Of a stretch of DNA of 33,733 bases, positions 1 through 7,437 are shown piece after piece. This stretch comes from Holophagaceae bacterium UBA692 (GTDB lineage: Bacteria > Acidobacteriota > Holophagae > Holophagales > Holophagaceae): the NCBI GenBank assembly GCA_002297665.1, contig DBMS01000057.1, forward strand, positions 1 to 33,733, given 5' to 3'. Below the pieces are notes generated by a model. That model saw only the letters and a program-made list of their open reading frames with translations. It had not been told where the DNA came from and ran no database searches. The number at the start of each line of letters is the position of its first letter. The stretch's first letter is position 1. Position numbers and translations under genes: made by a program.

Positions 1-997
1 GGGCCCTGCGGTACGCGGGCCAGCCGTGCTCGAAGACCGACGGGAGGCCCGCGAGGGCCTCGGCCTGGATGCCGCCCAGGCCCTGGCGGGCCCGGAGGTC
101 GGCGCCGTGGGTGCCCCGGGGCGGGCAGGACGCGAAGAACCGCGCCGCCAGGTCCCTGATGGATGGCCTGAGCTGGTCGAACCGGCCCTTGCACCGGCAG
201 GCGGCCAGGAGGGTCAGGCCCGAAAGGAAGATGTAGCCCTTGTGGCCGTTGGTGCCGATCTCGCGCAGCATTCGGTCCTCGGCGTCGCGGCCGGCCTGGG
301 TGAGCTCGTCCAGGGACCGTCCCTCGCCGAAGCGCTCCAGGAGGTCCTCGTAGTAGCGGGGGAGCAGATCCGCGGAGATGCGCATGGCCTCGAAGGTGAG
401 GTCGGGGTGCGAACCCGCGTCCCGGCGGTCCACGAGTCCGGGCTTGGGGGTGAGGTCCAGCTCGCGCAGGGCGCCCTGGTGGAGGGCGGCGGCCAGCGTC
501 CCGGGCGGGATCCGCCGGGGCGTGCCATGCTCGCGGAGCAGGGCGTCCACCTTGGCCAGGAGTTCGGCCTGCGGGTGGCGCCCGGCGCGGATGCACTCCC
601 GGGCGGGCTCGTCGCAGAGGAGGCAGGGGCGCTGGGGCAGGCCTAGGGAGGCCCGGTCCACCTGCGTTCCGTCGGGGCGGTAGACGTCGATGTCCAGGAT
701 CCGCCCGGAAGGGGTCAGGGCCTCCAGGGCCGCGGCGGCGGCCTTGATCCGGAGCGGGTCCCCGTCGGAGAAGGCGATGTGGAAGGGGCCCAGGGCGTCG
801 AAGCCGGAATGGGCGGCCCGCACCTCCAGGCCGTCCAGGGCCCCCTGCGCCAGGCGCGACAGGCCCGGACGCAGCTTGGCGGGGCCGGGGACGTTGCAGC
901 TGACGAACAGGATGGAGGCCGCGCCGCCCCGCTGGGCCAGGGCCCGGTGGAGCTCGCGCTCCCGGGCGTCGCGGGCCTCCAGGAACACGCTACTCAT
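1..997 (-). CDS. citXG: CitXG fusion: apo-citrate lyase prosthetic-group transferase and triphosphoribosyl-dephospho-CoA synthase (3' end cut by window)
   Basis: The frame starts at ATG 997 and stays open to the window edge, giving 332 codons without a stop, so the C-terminus is missing. The N-terminal half (about residues 1-165) is CitX-like: it carries the RPCLLC segment followed by a downstream Cys and His (EPARECIRAGRH). CitX transfers the phosphoribosyl-dephospho-CoA group onto the serine of the acyl carrier subunit. From about residue 170 it becomes CitG-like, with TPKPGLVD, an Asp-rich segment and GTNGHKGYIF. CitG makes the prosthetic-group precursor from ATP and dephospho-CoA. Such fusions are known in other bacteria. 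The start overlaps the citF stop by 8 bp (ATGAGTAG), so translation is probably coupled. It is the last visible gene of the citrate lyase operon. Identity comes from motifs and context. Confidence 0.9.
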   Translation of the reverse strand, partial: MSSVFLEARDARERELHRALAQRGGAASILFVSCNVPGPAKLRPGLSRLAQGALDGLEVRAAHSGFDALGPFHIAFSDGDPLRIKAAAAALEALTPSGRILDIDVYRPDGTQVDRASLGLPQRPCLLCDEPARECIRAGRHPQAELLAKVDALLREHGTPRRIPPGTLAAALHQGALRELDLTPKPGLVDRRDAGSHPDLTFEAMRISADLLPRYYEDLLERFGEGRSLDELTQAGRDAEDRMLREIGTNGHKGYIFLSGLTLLAACRCKGRFDQLRPSIRDLAARFFASCPPRGTHGADLRARQGLGGIQAEALAGLPSVFEHGWPAYRRA

Positions 998-2528
998 GGA
1001 CCTTCCGGACCACGTCGATGATGGATCCGTCCCGGTATTCCACGAGCGCCACCACCTCGTCCTCGAACTCCACGGGCCGGGGCTTGCCGGTGACCCGGGT
1101 GATCTCCTCGTGGAACTGGCGGATGTCCTTCACCGGCAGGTTGCGGCGCTTCAGTTCGGCCACCAGGTCGGCGTGCTTGGCGGAGACGCAGATGCCCCGC
1201 TCGGTGACGATGACGTCCACGGTCTCGCCGGGGGTGGTGACGGTGGTGACGGAATCACGCACCACCGGGAGCCGGCCGCGCATGGAGGGGGCCACCACGA
1301 TGGCCAGCTTGGCGCCGGCGGCCACGTCGCAGTGGCCGCCCGTGTTGTGCAGCAGGTAGCCGCTGGACTCGGTGTTGACGTTGACGTTGAAGTCCACGTC
1401 CACCTCGGTGGCGCCCAGGATCACGCAGTCCAGCATGTTGGCCACGCAGCCGCGGTTGAAGGGGCTGGCGTAGAGGTCGGCCGAGATCTCCCGGTGGCAC
1501 GGGTTGCGCCGCATGGAGTCCACGGCCCGGGTGTCGAAGCACTGCACGTCGAACAGCGTCTCGAAGTACCCTTCCTCGAGCATGTCGACGAAATAGCCCG
1601 TGATGCCCCCGCAGCCGAAGCTGCCCTTGACCTTGTTCTCGGCCATGAGGCGGCGCACGTTGTCGGCCACGGCCAGGGAGGTCCCCCCGGCGCCGGTCTG
1701 GAAGGAGAAGCCGTCCCGGAGCAGGCCCGAGGCGTGGATGACCTCGGAGGCGTACTTGGCGATGAGCAGGCCCGCCGGGTCGCGGGTGACGCGGGTGGTG
1801 GTGGAGACGATCTTGCTGGGGTCGCCCAGGGACTCGATCTGGACCACGTAGTCCACGTCGGACTGGGAGATGCTGATGGGCGCCGCGGGGTAGCGCACCA
1901 GGTTGTCGGTGACGGCCACGACCTTCTTGGCGTAGCGGGCGTCGGTGTAGGCGTAGCCCAGGGAGCCGCAGGCCGACGGCCCGTGCACGCCGTTCATGTT
2001 GCCGGTGACGTCGCAGCAGGGGGCGGCGATGAAGGCGGCGTCCACCTCCACCTCGCCGGTGACCAGGGAGCGGGCCCGGCCGCCGTGGCTGCGCACGATG
2101 ATGTCGCACTTCAGCTCGCCCTTGCTCACCATCTGGGCGATGAGGCCGTTGACGCCGGTCTCGATGCGGGTGATGACGCCCTTGCGGATGTAGGGGATGA
2201 TCTCGGCGTGCACGTCGTGGATGGAGCTGGAGGCGATGCCCATGTCCTTGAGGCCCATGGCGTCCATCTCCTTCACCAGCAGGTTCAGGAGCAGGTCCCC
2301 GTTGCGCAGGTGGTGGTGGGTGGAGATGTTCATGCCGTCCCGGAGCTCGCACTTCTCCAATGCCGCCCGCAGGCTGGGCAGGAGCTTGGAGTCGGAGGGG
2401 TGGCGGCGCACCAGGGGCCGGGTGGCCCGAAGCACCTCGGGCTTCTTGTTCCAGGGGTCCACGTAGGGGTCGAGGGTGCGGCCCCTCCACTGGGCCGGGA
2501 TCTCCCGGCCGAGGCTATTTTTCGCCAT
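990..2528 (-). CDS. citF: Citrate lyase alpha subunit (citrate:acetyl-ACP transferase)
   Basis: 512 aa, the usual length for CitF. The alpha subunit swaps the acetyl group on the acyl carrier protein for citrate, giving citryl-ACP and acetate; it is a cytoplasmic CoA-transferase-like enzyme. Recognisable stretches include the N-terminal DPYVDPWNKKP, a central STHHHLRNGD, the glycine-rich GSFGCGGITGYF and the C-terminal VIVTERGICVS that is typical of the family. The ATG at 2528 overlaps the 3' end of citE by 14 bp, and the stop overlaps citXG, so it lies in a tightly coupled operon. Nothing looks truncated. Confidence 0.96.
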   Translation of the reverse strand: MAKNSLGREIPAQWRGRTLDPYVDPWNKKPEVLRATRPLVRRHPSDSKLLPSLRAALEKCELRDGMNISTHHHLRNGDLLLNLLVKEMDAMGLKDMGIASSSIHDVHAEIIPYIRKGVITRIETGVNGLIAQMVSKGELKCDIIVRSHGGRARSLVTGEVEVDAAFIAAPCCDVTGNMNGVHGPSACGSLGYAYTDARYAKKVVAVTDNLVRYPAAPISISQSDVDYVVQIESLGDPSKIVSTTTRVTRDPAGLLIAKYASEVIHASGLLRDGFSFQTGAGGTSLAVADNVRRLMAENKVKGSFGCGGITGYFVDMLEEGYFETLFDVQCFDTRAVDSMRRNPCHREISADLYASPFNRGCVANMLDCVILGATEVDVDFNVNVNTESSGYLLHNTGGHCDVAAGAKLAIVVAPSMRGRLPVVRDSVTTVTTPGETVDVIVTERGICVSAKHADLVAELKRRNLPVKDIRQFHEEITRVTGKPRPVEFEDEVVALVEYRDGSIIDVVRKVHE

Positions 2529-3426
2529 GGATCACCTCGTCGGTCAGGTCAAAGTCGATCATCCCGAAGGCGATGGCCGTCTTCAGGACGCGGGCGGCGC
2601 GGGTGACGACGGGCGCGTCGACCATCCGGCCCTTCAGGGAGATCACGCCGGTGCCCATCTCCCGGGCGCGCTTGATGGCGTCCATGACCTCCAGGGCGTG
2701 CTCGATCTCCTTGGCCGAGGGCCGGAACACCTCGTGGATGATCTCGATCTGCCTGGGGTTGACCAGGGACTTGCCCGTGAAGCCCAGGCGCTTGATGAGG
2801 GCCGTCTCCGTGCGGAGGGCCTCCATGTCGTTCACGTCGGGGAAGATGGTGTCGATGACCTGGAGGCCCGCCGCCTTGGCGGCCCAGACGATCTGGGTGC
2901 GGGCGGAGAACAGCTCCTCCCCGGTCTTGGTGCGGTCGATCTCCATGGAGGCGGTGAAGTCCTCGGCGCCGAAGGCCAGGGCCACCAGGCGCGGGGAGCT
3001 GACCGCCGTCTGCACGCAGTTCAGCACGCCCTCGGCGCTCTCGATGGAGGGGATGATCTTGAAGTGGCCGATCTCCAGGCCCAGGTGCTCCTCATGCTCG
3101 GTGAGCAGGGTGTCGAGCCGTTCGACCACCTCGGGGTTGTCGGCCTTGGGCAGGCGGATCCCGTCGGGCAGGGCGGGGAGGATCTCCCGCAGGTCGTCCA
3201 GGGCGTAGGGCGTGTCCAGCCCGTTGATGCGGACGAACATCTCCTTGTTGCGGTCCGTGTAGGACCGCAGGAAGTTGCGCGCCAGGAGGCGCGCGGCGTC
3301 CTTCTCCTGCAGGGGGACGGCGTCCTCCAGGTCGACCATGACGACGTCGGCCTCGAAGACGGGGATGTTCTGCAGCATTCCGGGCATGTTGCCGGGAACG
3401 TACAGCAGGGAGCGGCGAAGTCTCAT
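2515..3426 (-). CDS. citE: Citrate lyase beta subunit (citryl-ACP lyase)
   Basis: 303 aa, full length for CitE of the HpcH/HpaI aldolase superfamily. It cleaves citryl-ACP into oxaloacetate and acetyl-ACP in a metal-dependent reaction. The N-terminus RRSLLYVPGNMPGML, the VDLEDAV motif, the Arg in FVRINGLDT, the metal-ligand glutamate region PSIESAEGVLN and the aspartate region LAFGAEDFTASM are all present. Start at ATG 3426, 7 bp after the stop of the DUF296 gene. The operon context (citC, citD, citF, citXG) supports true citrate lyase rather than a stand-alone CitE-like protein such as malyl- or citramalyl-CoA lyase. Confidence 0.96.
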   Translation of the reverse strand: MRLRRSLLYVPGNMPGMLQNIPVFEADVVMVDLEDAVPLQEKDAARLLARNFLRSYTDRNKEMFVRINGLDTPYALDDLREILPALPDGIRLPKADNPEVVERLDTLLTEHEEHLGLEIGHFKIIPSIESAEGVLNCVQTAVSSPRLVALAFGAEDFTASMEIDRTKTGEELFSARTQIVWAAKAAGLQVIDTIFPDVNDMEALRTETALIKRLGFTGKSLVNPRQIEIIHEVFRPSAKEIEHALEVMDAIKRAREMGTGVISLKGRMVDAPVVTRAARVLKTAIAFGMIDFDLTDEVIHGEK

Positions 3427-3433
3427 GGGTCCC

Positions 3434-3904
3434 CTACCTTTCTTCGAAGAAGAGGGTGTCGACGCCGCTCGAGGTGGAGTGGTAGCGTTCGATGCCCGTC
3501 ACCAGGTACTCGGCCAGGACGATCTCGCAGGTGGCGAAGACCTCGGCGTCCACCAGCTGGCCGCCCACCACTTCCCCGCCGGCCTTGGAGGCCAGGACGT
3601 GGAACCGGGCGCCCAGCTTCTTGTCGGCGCACGGGGCGATGTTGCCCGAGAGCCCGAGCATCTCCAGGGGGCCTTCCACCCGGTGCTTGCGGGTCCTGGG
3701 CTCGGTCAGGGGCAGGTGGGCGCCGGTCTGGATGTCGCGGAACTCCACGTCACGCACCGAACCGATGGCCGACACCATGGACGCGAAGGTGATGTTCTGC
3801 TCGCTGCAGAATTCCAGGAGCGTGGGCACGATGCGCGCACCCGGCTGGATCTTGATGATGAAGCGCCGGCCTGTGACGCATTCGCGGGACCATACCTTGT
3901 CCAT
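3434..3904 (-). CDS. DUF296/PPC-domain protein inside the citrate lyase operon
   Basis: 156 aa from ATG 3904, chosen because the protein then starts right at the domain (MDKVWSRECVTGRRFIIKI) and lies 2 bp after the citD stop. The whole chain is one PPC (DUF296) domain: a beta-rich core with FASMVSAIGSVRDVEF and the C-terminal RFHVLASKAGGEVVGGQLVDA. Bacterial single-domain members are often annotated as DNA-binding, but their real function is mostly unknown. In many members the last motif reads GGHL; here it is GGQL. It sits between citD and citE, so it is transcribed and probably translated with the lyase subunits. A role as operon regulator, or in lyase assembly or modification, is possible but is inference only. 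Confidence 0.85.
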   Translation of the reverse strand: MDKVWSRECVTGRRFIIKIQPGARIVPTLLEFCSEQNITFASMVSAIGSVRDVEFRDIQTGAHLPLTEPRTRKHRVEGPLEMLGLSGNIAPCADKKLGARFHVLASKAGGEVVGGQLVDAEVFATCEIVLAEYLVTGIERYHSTSSGVDTLFFEER

Positions 3905-3906
3905 GA

Positions 3907-4170
3907 CTACTCCTGGGAAGCTCTGTGAATGGCGGTTTCCACCCGGGCGGCGATGGCGTAGTCCAGGGCGCCCCGGTCCGAGACGCGGACATGGCCCGCG
4001 GCCACGCCCAGGTCCCGCAGGGTCGTCTCGATGCGGGCCCGGATCAGGTGCTCGAACTGCTTTTTCACGGTGGATTCGATGTCGATCTGGAGGGTTTCGG
4101 CGGGCTCGACCACGACCATGAGGTCGCTGGACTGCATGGTGCCCGCGGTGGACTTGCGTCGTATCTGCAT
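3907..4170 (-). CDS. citD: Citrate lyase acyl carrier protein (gamma subunit)
   Basis: 87 aa, close to the usual CitD length. It carries the covalently bound phosphoribosyl-dephospho-CoA arm that shuttles acetyl and citryl groups between the alpha and beta subunits. The attachment site motif AGTMQSSD is visible, with Ser14 at the same position as the modified serine of the Klebsiella protein (AGTLESSD). The remainder (LQIDIESTVKKQFEHLI and RVSDRGALDYAIAARVETA) matches the family. Start ATG 4170, 3 bp after the citC stop; stop 2 bp before the DUF296 gene. Confidence 0.95.
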   Translation of the reverse strand: MQIRRKSTAGTMQSSDLMVVVEPAETLQIDIESTVKKQFEHLIRARIETTLRDLGVAAGHVRVSDRGALDYAIAARVETAIHRASQE

Positions 4171-4173
4171 GGA

Positions 4174-5208
4174 CTAGGCTCCCTTGAGGCGCCCGGCGAT
4201 GGGCCGGGCTTCGTCGGATCTGAGGAACTGGAGGGTGGAGGGGGGGACGAGGTCCGCCAGGGCCTTGAAGTCGCCGGCCGCGAAGGCCGCGCGCACCCGG
4301 GTGGCGCTCACGGGGGCGCCCCCGGCCTCCAGCCGGGGCACCTCGGTGAGGGCGATGCCGGCCTCGGGCAGCACCTCGGCCATGGCGGCGTTGTAGGCCC
4401 GGGTCGCCGGGCACAGCGGCTCGGCCCCCGCGAAGCGGCGGACGACGTGGAAGGCCGGGGCGATGCGCCGGGCGAAGAGGTCCAGGTCCAGGCGCATCTG
4501 GGCCTGGGCGGCCTCGTCCCGGCGCTTGAGAAAGTAGGACGGGAAGGTCCCGGCCGACACCGCGTAGCGGGAGGTCTCCAGGACGGTGACGTTGGCCAGG
4601 CGGGCCGTGGCCTCCCGGGCCAGGCGCAGGCGCGCCGCGAACGGGAAGGCCGAGCAGTCCTCGCTCACCACGAACAGGTAGAGGCGGTCCACCGCCTTCG
4701 CCGCACCTTCGACGAGGTGGAGGTGCCCGAGCGTGAACGGGTTCCCGTTGAGGACGATGGCGCCGTTGCGGCCCGGGGCGGCGGGGTGGGAGGCCAGGTA
4801 GGCCTCCAGGCCCGGCCCGTGCTCCAGCAGGGCCGCGGTGCCGTGGGTGGCCAGGAGCCGGAAGTTCAGGGCCTCGAAGATCCCGGCGTTCTCGGGCCGG
4901 GTGAAGAGGAGGACGGTCTCGTGGCCCGCCGACAGGCCCGAGAGGACGAGCCGGGTCACCAGGGCGCCCAGGATGTCCGTGCCCCGGAATTCCGGAGCTA
5001 TGGCCAGCATCTTGAGGACATAGCCCTTCCGTGCGCCGCAGGCCGCGAGGCGCCCGTTTTCGTACCAGCCCACCTGCTCATCCACCCCCGCCTCGTAACG
5101 TAAACCCTGGGACTCGATGAGTTCCCGGACTTCGCGTTCCGTGGGCTGGTCGAACAAGACGTGCTCCGTGAAGGGTCCGCCCGCAGTATAGGACCGGCGG
5201 CCTTTCAA
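4174..5208 (-). CDS. citC: [Citrate (pro-3S)-lyase] ligase
   Basis: About 344 aa. CitC acetylates the prosthetic thiol of the lyase with acetate and ATP, activating the enzyme. Residues about 35-140 form a GNAT-like domain (LKMLAIAPEFRGTDILGALV). The C-terminal two thirds are a nucleotidyltransferase domain with NGNPFTLGHLHLVEGA (the HxGH region), a FPSYFLKRR segment and VSATRVRAAF, which matches the ISxTxxR type motif. The start is uncertain: TTG 5208 directly follows an in-frame TAG and has only a close AAGG ahead of it, and no upstream ATG or GTG is possible. It is the first gene of the cit operon. No citrate carrier, oxaloacetate decarboxylase or CitAB sensor is in the window. Confidence 0.93.
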   Translation of the reverse strand: MKGRRSYTAGGPFTEHVLFDQPTEREVRELIESQGLRYEAGVDEQVGWYENGRLAACGARKGYVLKMLAIAPEFRGTDILGALVTRLVLSGLSAGHETVLLFTRPENAGIFEALNFRLLATHGTAALLEHGPGLEAYLASHPAAPGRNGAIVLNGNPFTLGHLHLVEGAAKAVDRLYLFVVSEDCSAFPFAARLRLAREATARLANVTVLETSRYAVSAGTFPSYFLKRRDEAAQAQMRLDLDLFARRIAPAFHVVRRFAGAEPLCPATRAYNAAMAEVLPEAGIALTEVPRLEAGGAPVSATRVRAAFAAGDFKALADLVPPSTLQFLRSDEARPIAGRLKGA

Positions 5209-5263
5209 CTACCTTACAGTCTTCTATTTGTGGAAACCGTCACGGAGCGGTCGGACGTTCAGG

Positions 5264-5656
5264 TCAGTCGACCTGGCTTGTGCAGTACTTGCAGCGTTTG
5301 GCGGCCAGGGGAATCGTCTCCAGGCATTGGGGGCAGGGCTTGGTGGTGGGGGCCACGGGCTCCTCCTTTTTCTTCATGAGGGCGCCCAGCAGCTTGACCA
5401 GGACGAGGAACACCACGCCGGCGATGATGAGGAAGTTGAGGGTGGCCCCCAGCACCAGGCCGATGCGCAGCTTGCCCACGGCCCACTGCTCCCAGGCCAT
5501 GTTGGCCGGCAGCACGTAGCTCACCAGCGGCATCACGATCCCGTTCACGAAGGCCTTGACGATCTCCCCGAAGGCGCCGCCGACCACGACGGCAACGGCC
5601 AGGTCCACCACGTTTCCCTTGGCCACGAAGGCCTTGAACTCCTGGATGAGGGACAT
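5264..5656 (-). CDS. mscL: Large-conductance mechanosensitive channel with C-terminal zinc ribbon
   Basis: 130 aa. MscL opens under membrane tension to release solutes after osmotic downshock. The N-terminus (MSLIQEFKAFVAKGNVVDLA) and the glycine/alanine-rich first membrane helix (residues about 14-45) are typical, and the second helix is at about 73-96. After the basic MKKKEE linker the usual C-terminal amphipathic helix is absent. Instead the chain ends with CPQCLETIPLAAKRCKYC, a CX2C-X10-CX2C zinc ribbon. The start ATG 5656 has AAGGAG upstream on the minus strand. It lies between argR and the cit operon on the same strand; a functional link is not evident. Confidence 0.95.
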   Translation of the reverse strand: MSLIQEFKAFVAKGNVVDLAVAVVVGGAFGEIVKAFVNGIVMPLVSYVLPANMAWEQWAVGKLRIGLVLGATLNFLIIAGVVFLVLVKLLGALMKKKEEPVAPTTKPCPQCLETIPLAAKRCKYCTSQVD

Positions 5657-5695
5657 GCGCTGCTCCTTGGTTGGGGCCCGCGTCGCAGGCCGGTT

Positions 5696-6106
5696 TCAGA
5701 TGCCTCGAATCAGTCGTTCCCGGATTTCGGCCTCCAGTTTATCAAGTAATCCGGCGTCGATCGGCGCCGCGAAGATGGTGTCGTCCCCGGCCAGGGTTCC
5801 GGCCAGGGAGGGGAGCCCGGCCTGGTCCAGCGCCAGGGCCATGGCCTGGGCGTAGCCGGGGGTGGTCTTCAGGATGAGCAGGGTGGGGGGGACCTTCTGC
5901 AGCGTGTAGGGGTGGGAGGGGGGAAGGGCCGGCTGGGCGCGGCGGTAGCGGCCCTCCTCCTTGCGGACGTTGAGCTTTTTCATGTGCCGGGAAAGGGTGG
6001 AGAGCGTCAGGTCGAAGCCCTCCATCCGCAGGCGTTCCAGGAGATCCCCCTGCTCGGTGATATCCAGGCGGGAGAGATGGCGGAGAATGGCCTCGTCCAG
6101 GTTCAT
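5696..6106 (-). CDS. argR: Arginine repressor ArgR
   Basis: 136 aa from ATG 6106. ArgR is a hexameric, arginine-responsive repressor of arginine biosynthesis. The N-terminal winged helix contains LSTLSRHMKKLNVRK, the recognition helix. The C-terminal oligomerisation and arginine-binding domain contains GTLAGDDTIFAAP, close to the family GTxAGDDTIF motif. ATGs at 6121 and 6160 are in frame, but the extra residues would precede the normal start of the winged helix, so 6106 is preferred. The gene is divergent from the arg operon, and its start lies beside the ATTTGCA repeat array, which suggests autoregulation as well as control of argD. It is somewhat shorter than the 149-156 aa of well-known members. 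Confidence 0.93.
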   Translation of the reverse strand: MNLDEAILRHLSRLDITEQGDLLERLRMEGFDLTLSTLSRHMKKLNVRKEEGRYRRAQPALPPSHPYTLQKVPPTLLILKTTPGYAQAMALALDQAGLPSLAGTLAGDDTIFAAPIDAGLLDKLEAEIRERLIRGI

Positions 6107-6113
6107 GGGCCTA

Positions 6114-6281
6114 ATTTGCATCGATTTGCACAAATTTGCAAGCGCCCTTGACGGATTCATGACAGGGAATTTGCTGTCCCGTCACAGTTTTTCCCCTTGA
6201 CCCCGGTTCCGGGGCCGCGCACAATTTGCATTACATGACCGGTATTTCCGTGTTTTTGCAACCCATGACCGCAAATTTGCA
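6114..6281. promoter_or_regulatory. Array of ATTTGCA repeats, probable ArgR operators, between argR and argD
   Basis: ATTTGCA occurs at 6114-6120, 6124-6130, 6134-6140, 6224-6230 and 6275-6281, with the near matches ATTTGCT at 6169-6175 and TTTTGCA at 6254-6260. The first three are direct repeats with exactly 10 bp period. Several create inverted arrangements, such as TTGCA-N6-TGCAA at 6126-6141 and the perfect palindrome GCAAATTTGC at 6271-6280. AT-rich repeats stand out sharply in this GC-rich DNA. Their position between argR and its target operon makes ArgR binding the natural reading; the motif differs from the E. coli ARG box. The 6224 copy overlaps the putative -10 of the argD promoter. 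Confidence 0.75.
6197..6225 (+). promoter_or_regulatory. Putative sigma-70 promoter of the arg operon
   Basis: TTGACC at 6197-6202 is separated by 17 bp from CACAAT at 6220-6225. Transcription would begin near 6232, only a few bases before ATG 6235, so the mRNA would be leaderless or nearly so. No Shine-Dalgarno sequence precedes either candidate start of argD, which fits. The -10 overlaps one ATTTGCA repeat. Confidence 0.5.
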
Positions 6282-7437
6282 GCCCCCCGCCCTCCTTCCC
6301 ACCTACACGCCCTTTCCCTTCCCCCTGCTCCGGGGCGAGCGGGACCGGGTCTTCGATCCCATGGGAAGGAGCTACTGGGACTTCTACGGCGGGCACTGCG
6401 TGGCCAGCACCGGCCACGCCCACCCCCTGGTGGCCGAGGCCATCGCGGTCCAGGCGCGGGAGCTGATCTTCTACAGCACCGCCGCGGAGCTGCCCGTGCG
6501 CACCCGGGCGGCCAAGGCCCTCCTGGACTTCGCCGAATCCGGACGGAACGCGGGCATGGCCTCGATCTTCTTCTGCAACAGCGGCGCCGAAGCCAACGAG
6601 AACGCCCTCAAGATGGCGTGCCGCCTCACCGGCAGGCACCGGTTCGCCGCCTTCCAGGGCGGATGGCACGGGCGCTCCACCCTGGCCCTTTCGGTCACGG
6701 ACGACCCCGCCATCACCCGGCCCTACGATCCCCTCCTCGCGCCCTGCCTGCGGCTTCCCTGGAACGACGTGGAGGCCATGGACGCAGCCGATTTCTCGGA
6801 CGTGGCCGGCGTGATCATGGAGCCCATCCAGAGCATGTCGGGCATCCGGCCCGCCTCCGCCCCCTTCATGGTGAAGGTCCGGGAGAAGACGAAGGCCGCG
6901 GGCGCCATGCTCATCTACGACGAGGTCCAGACCGGCATGGGCCGCCTGGGGCACCCCTTCGCCGCGGGGCTTCACGGCGTCCGTCCCGACATGATCACCT
7001 CCGCCAAGGGCCTGGCCTCGGGCGTGCCCATGGGGGCGCTGTTCCTCTCGGCCGAGGCCGCCCTCTCCGTGAAGCCCGGGGACCTGGGCAGCACCTTCGG
7101 CGGGGGGCCCCTGGCCTGCGCCGCGCTGCTGGCCACCCTGACGGTGATCCGCCAGGAGGGCCTGCTGCAGAACGTCTTCGTGCGCGAGCGGGAGATCCGC
7201 GAAGCCCTCGCGGGCACCTGCGTCGCCGAAGTCCGCGGCTCCGGCCTGCTGCTGGGCCTGGTGGTGCCGGGCCGGGCGAAGCAGCTCAAGGCCCACCTCC
7301 AGGAGAAGCGGATCCTCGTGGGCGGCAGCGGCGACCCCGACGCGCTGCGGCTCATGCCCCCCCTCAACGTGACCCGGGCCGCCGTGGACGCCCTGGCCGA
7401 AGCCGTCCGCACCTTCCCCGCAGGAGATTCCAAATGA
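6235..7437 (+). CDS. argD: N-acylornithine aminotransferase (acetyl-/succinylornithine type)
   Basis: 400 aa from ATG 6235. It is a class III PLP aminotransferase that converts N-acylglutamate semialdehyde to N-acylornithine with glutamate as donor. Seen: YGGHCVASTGHAHP, the phosphate-binding NSGAEANENALKMA, IYDEVQTGMGRLG (the PLP-ring aspartate) and TSAKGLASGVPMGA with the Schiff-base lysine. ATG 6265 is an alternative start that better matches the family N-terminus; neither start has a ribosome-binding site, and 6235 would suit a leaderless transcript. It is the first gene of an eight-gene arginine operon. Given the next gene, the acyl group is probably succinyl rather than acetyl (inference). 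Confidence 0.92.
   Translation: MTGISVFLQPMTANLQPPALLPTYTPFPFPLLRGERDRVFDPMGRSYWDFYGGHCVASTGHAHPLVAEAIAVQARELIFYSTAAELPVRTRAAKALLDFAESGRNAGMASIFFCNSGAEANENALKMACRLTGRHRFAAFQGGWHGRSTLALSVTDDPAITRPYDPLLAPCLRLPWNDVEAMDAADFSDVAGVIMEPIQSMSGIRPASAPFMVKVREKTKAAGAMLIYDEVQTGMGRLGHPFAAGLHGVRPDMITSAKGLASGVPMGALFLSAEAALSVKPGDLGSTFGGGPLACAALLATLTVIRQEGLLQNVFVREREIREALAGTCVAEVRGSGLLLGLVVPGRAKQLKAHLQEKRILVGGSGDPDALRLMPPLNVTRAAVDALAEAVRTFPAGDSK

Noticed and set aside
690..2606. Long plus-strand open frame opposite citF and citXG
   Set aside because: It is rich in His, Val, Gly and Asp in the pattern produced by reading a GC-rich gene backwards; the minus strand encodes clear CitF and CitXG.
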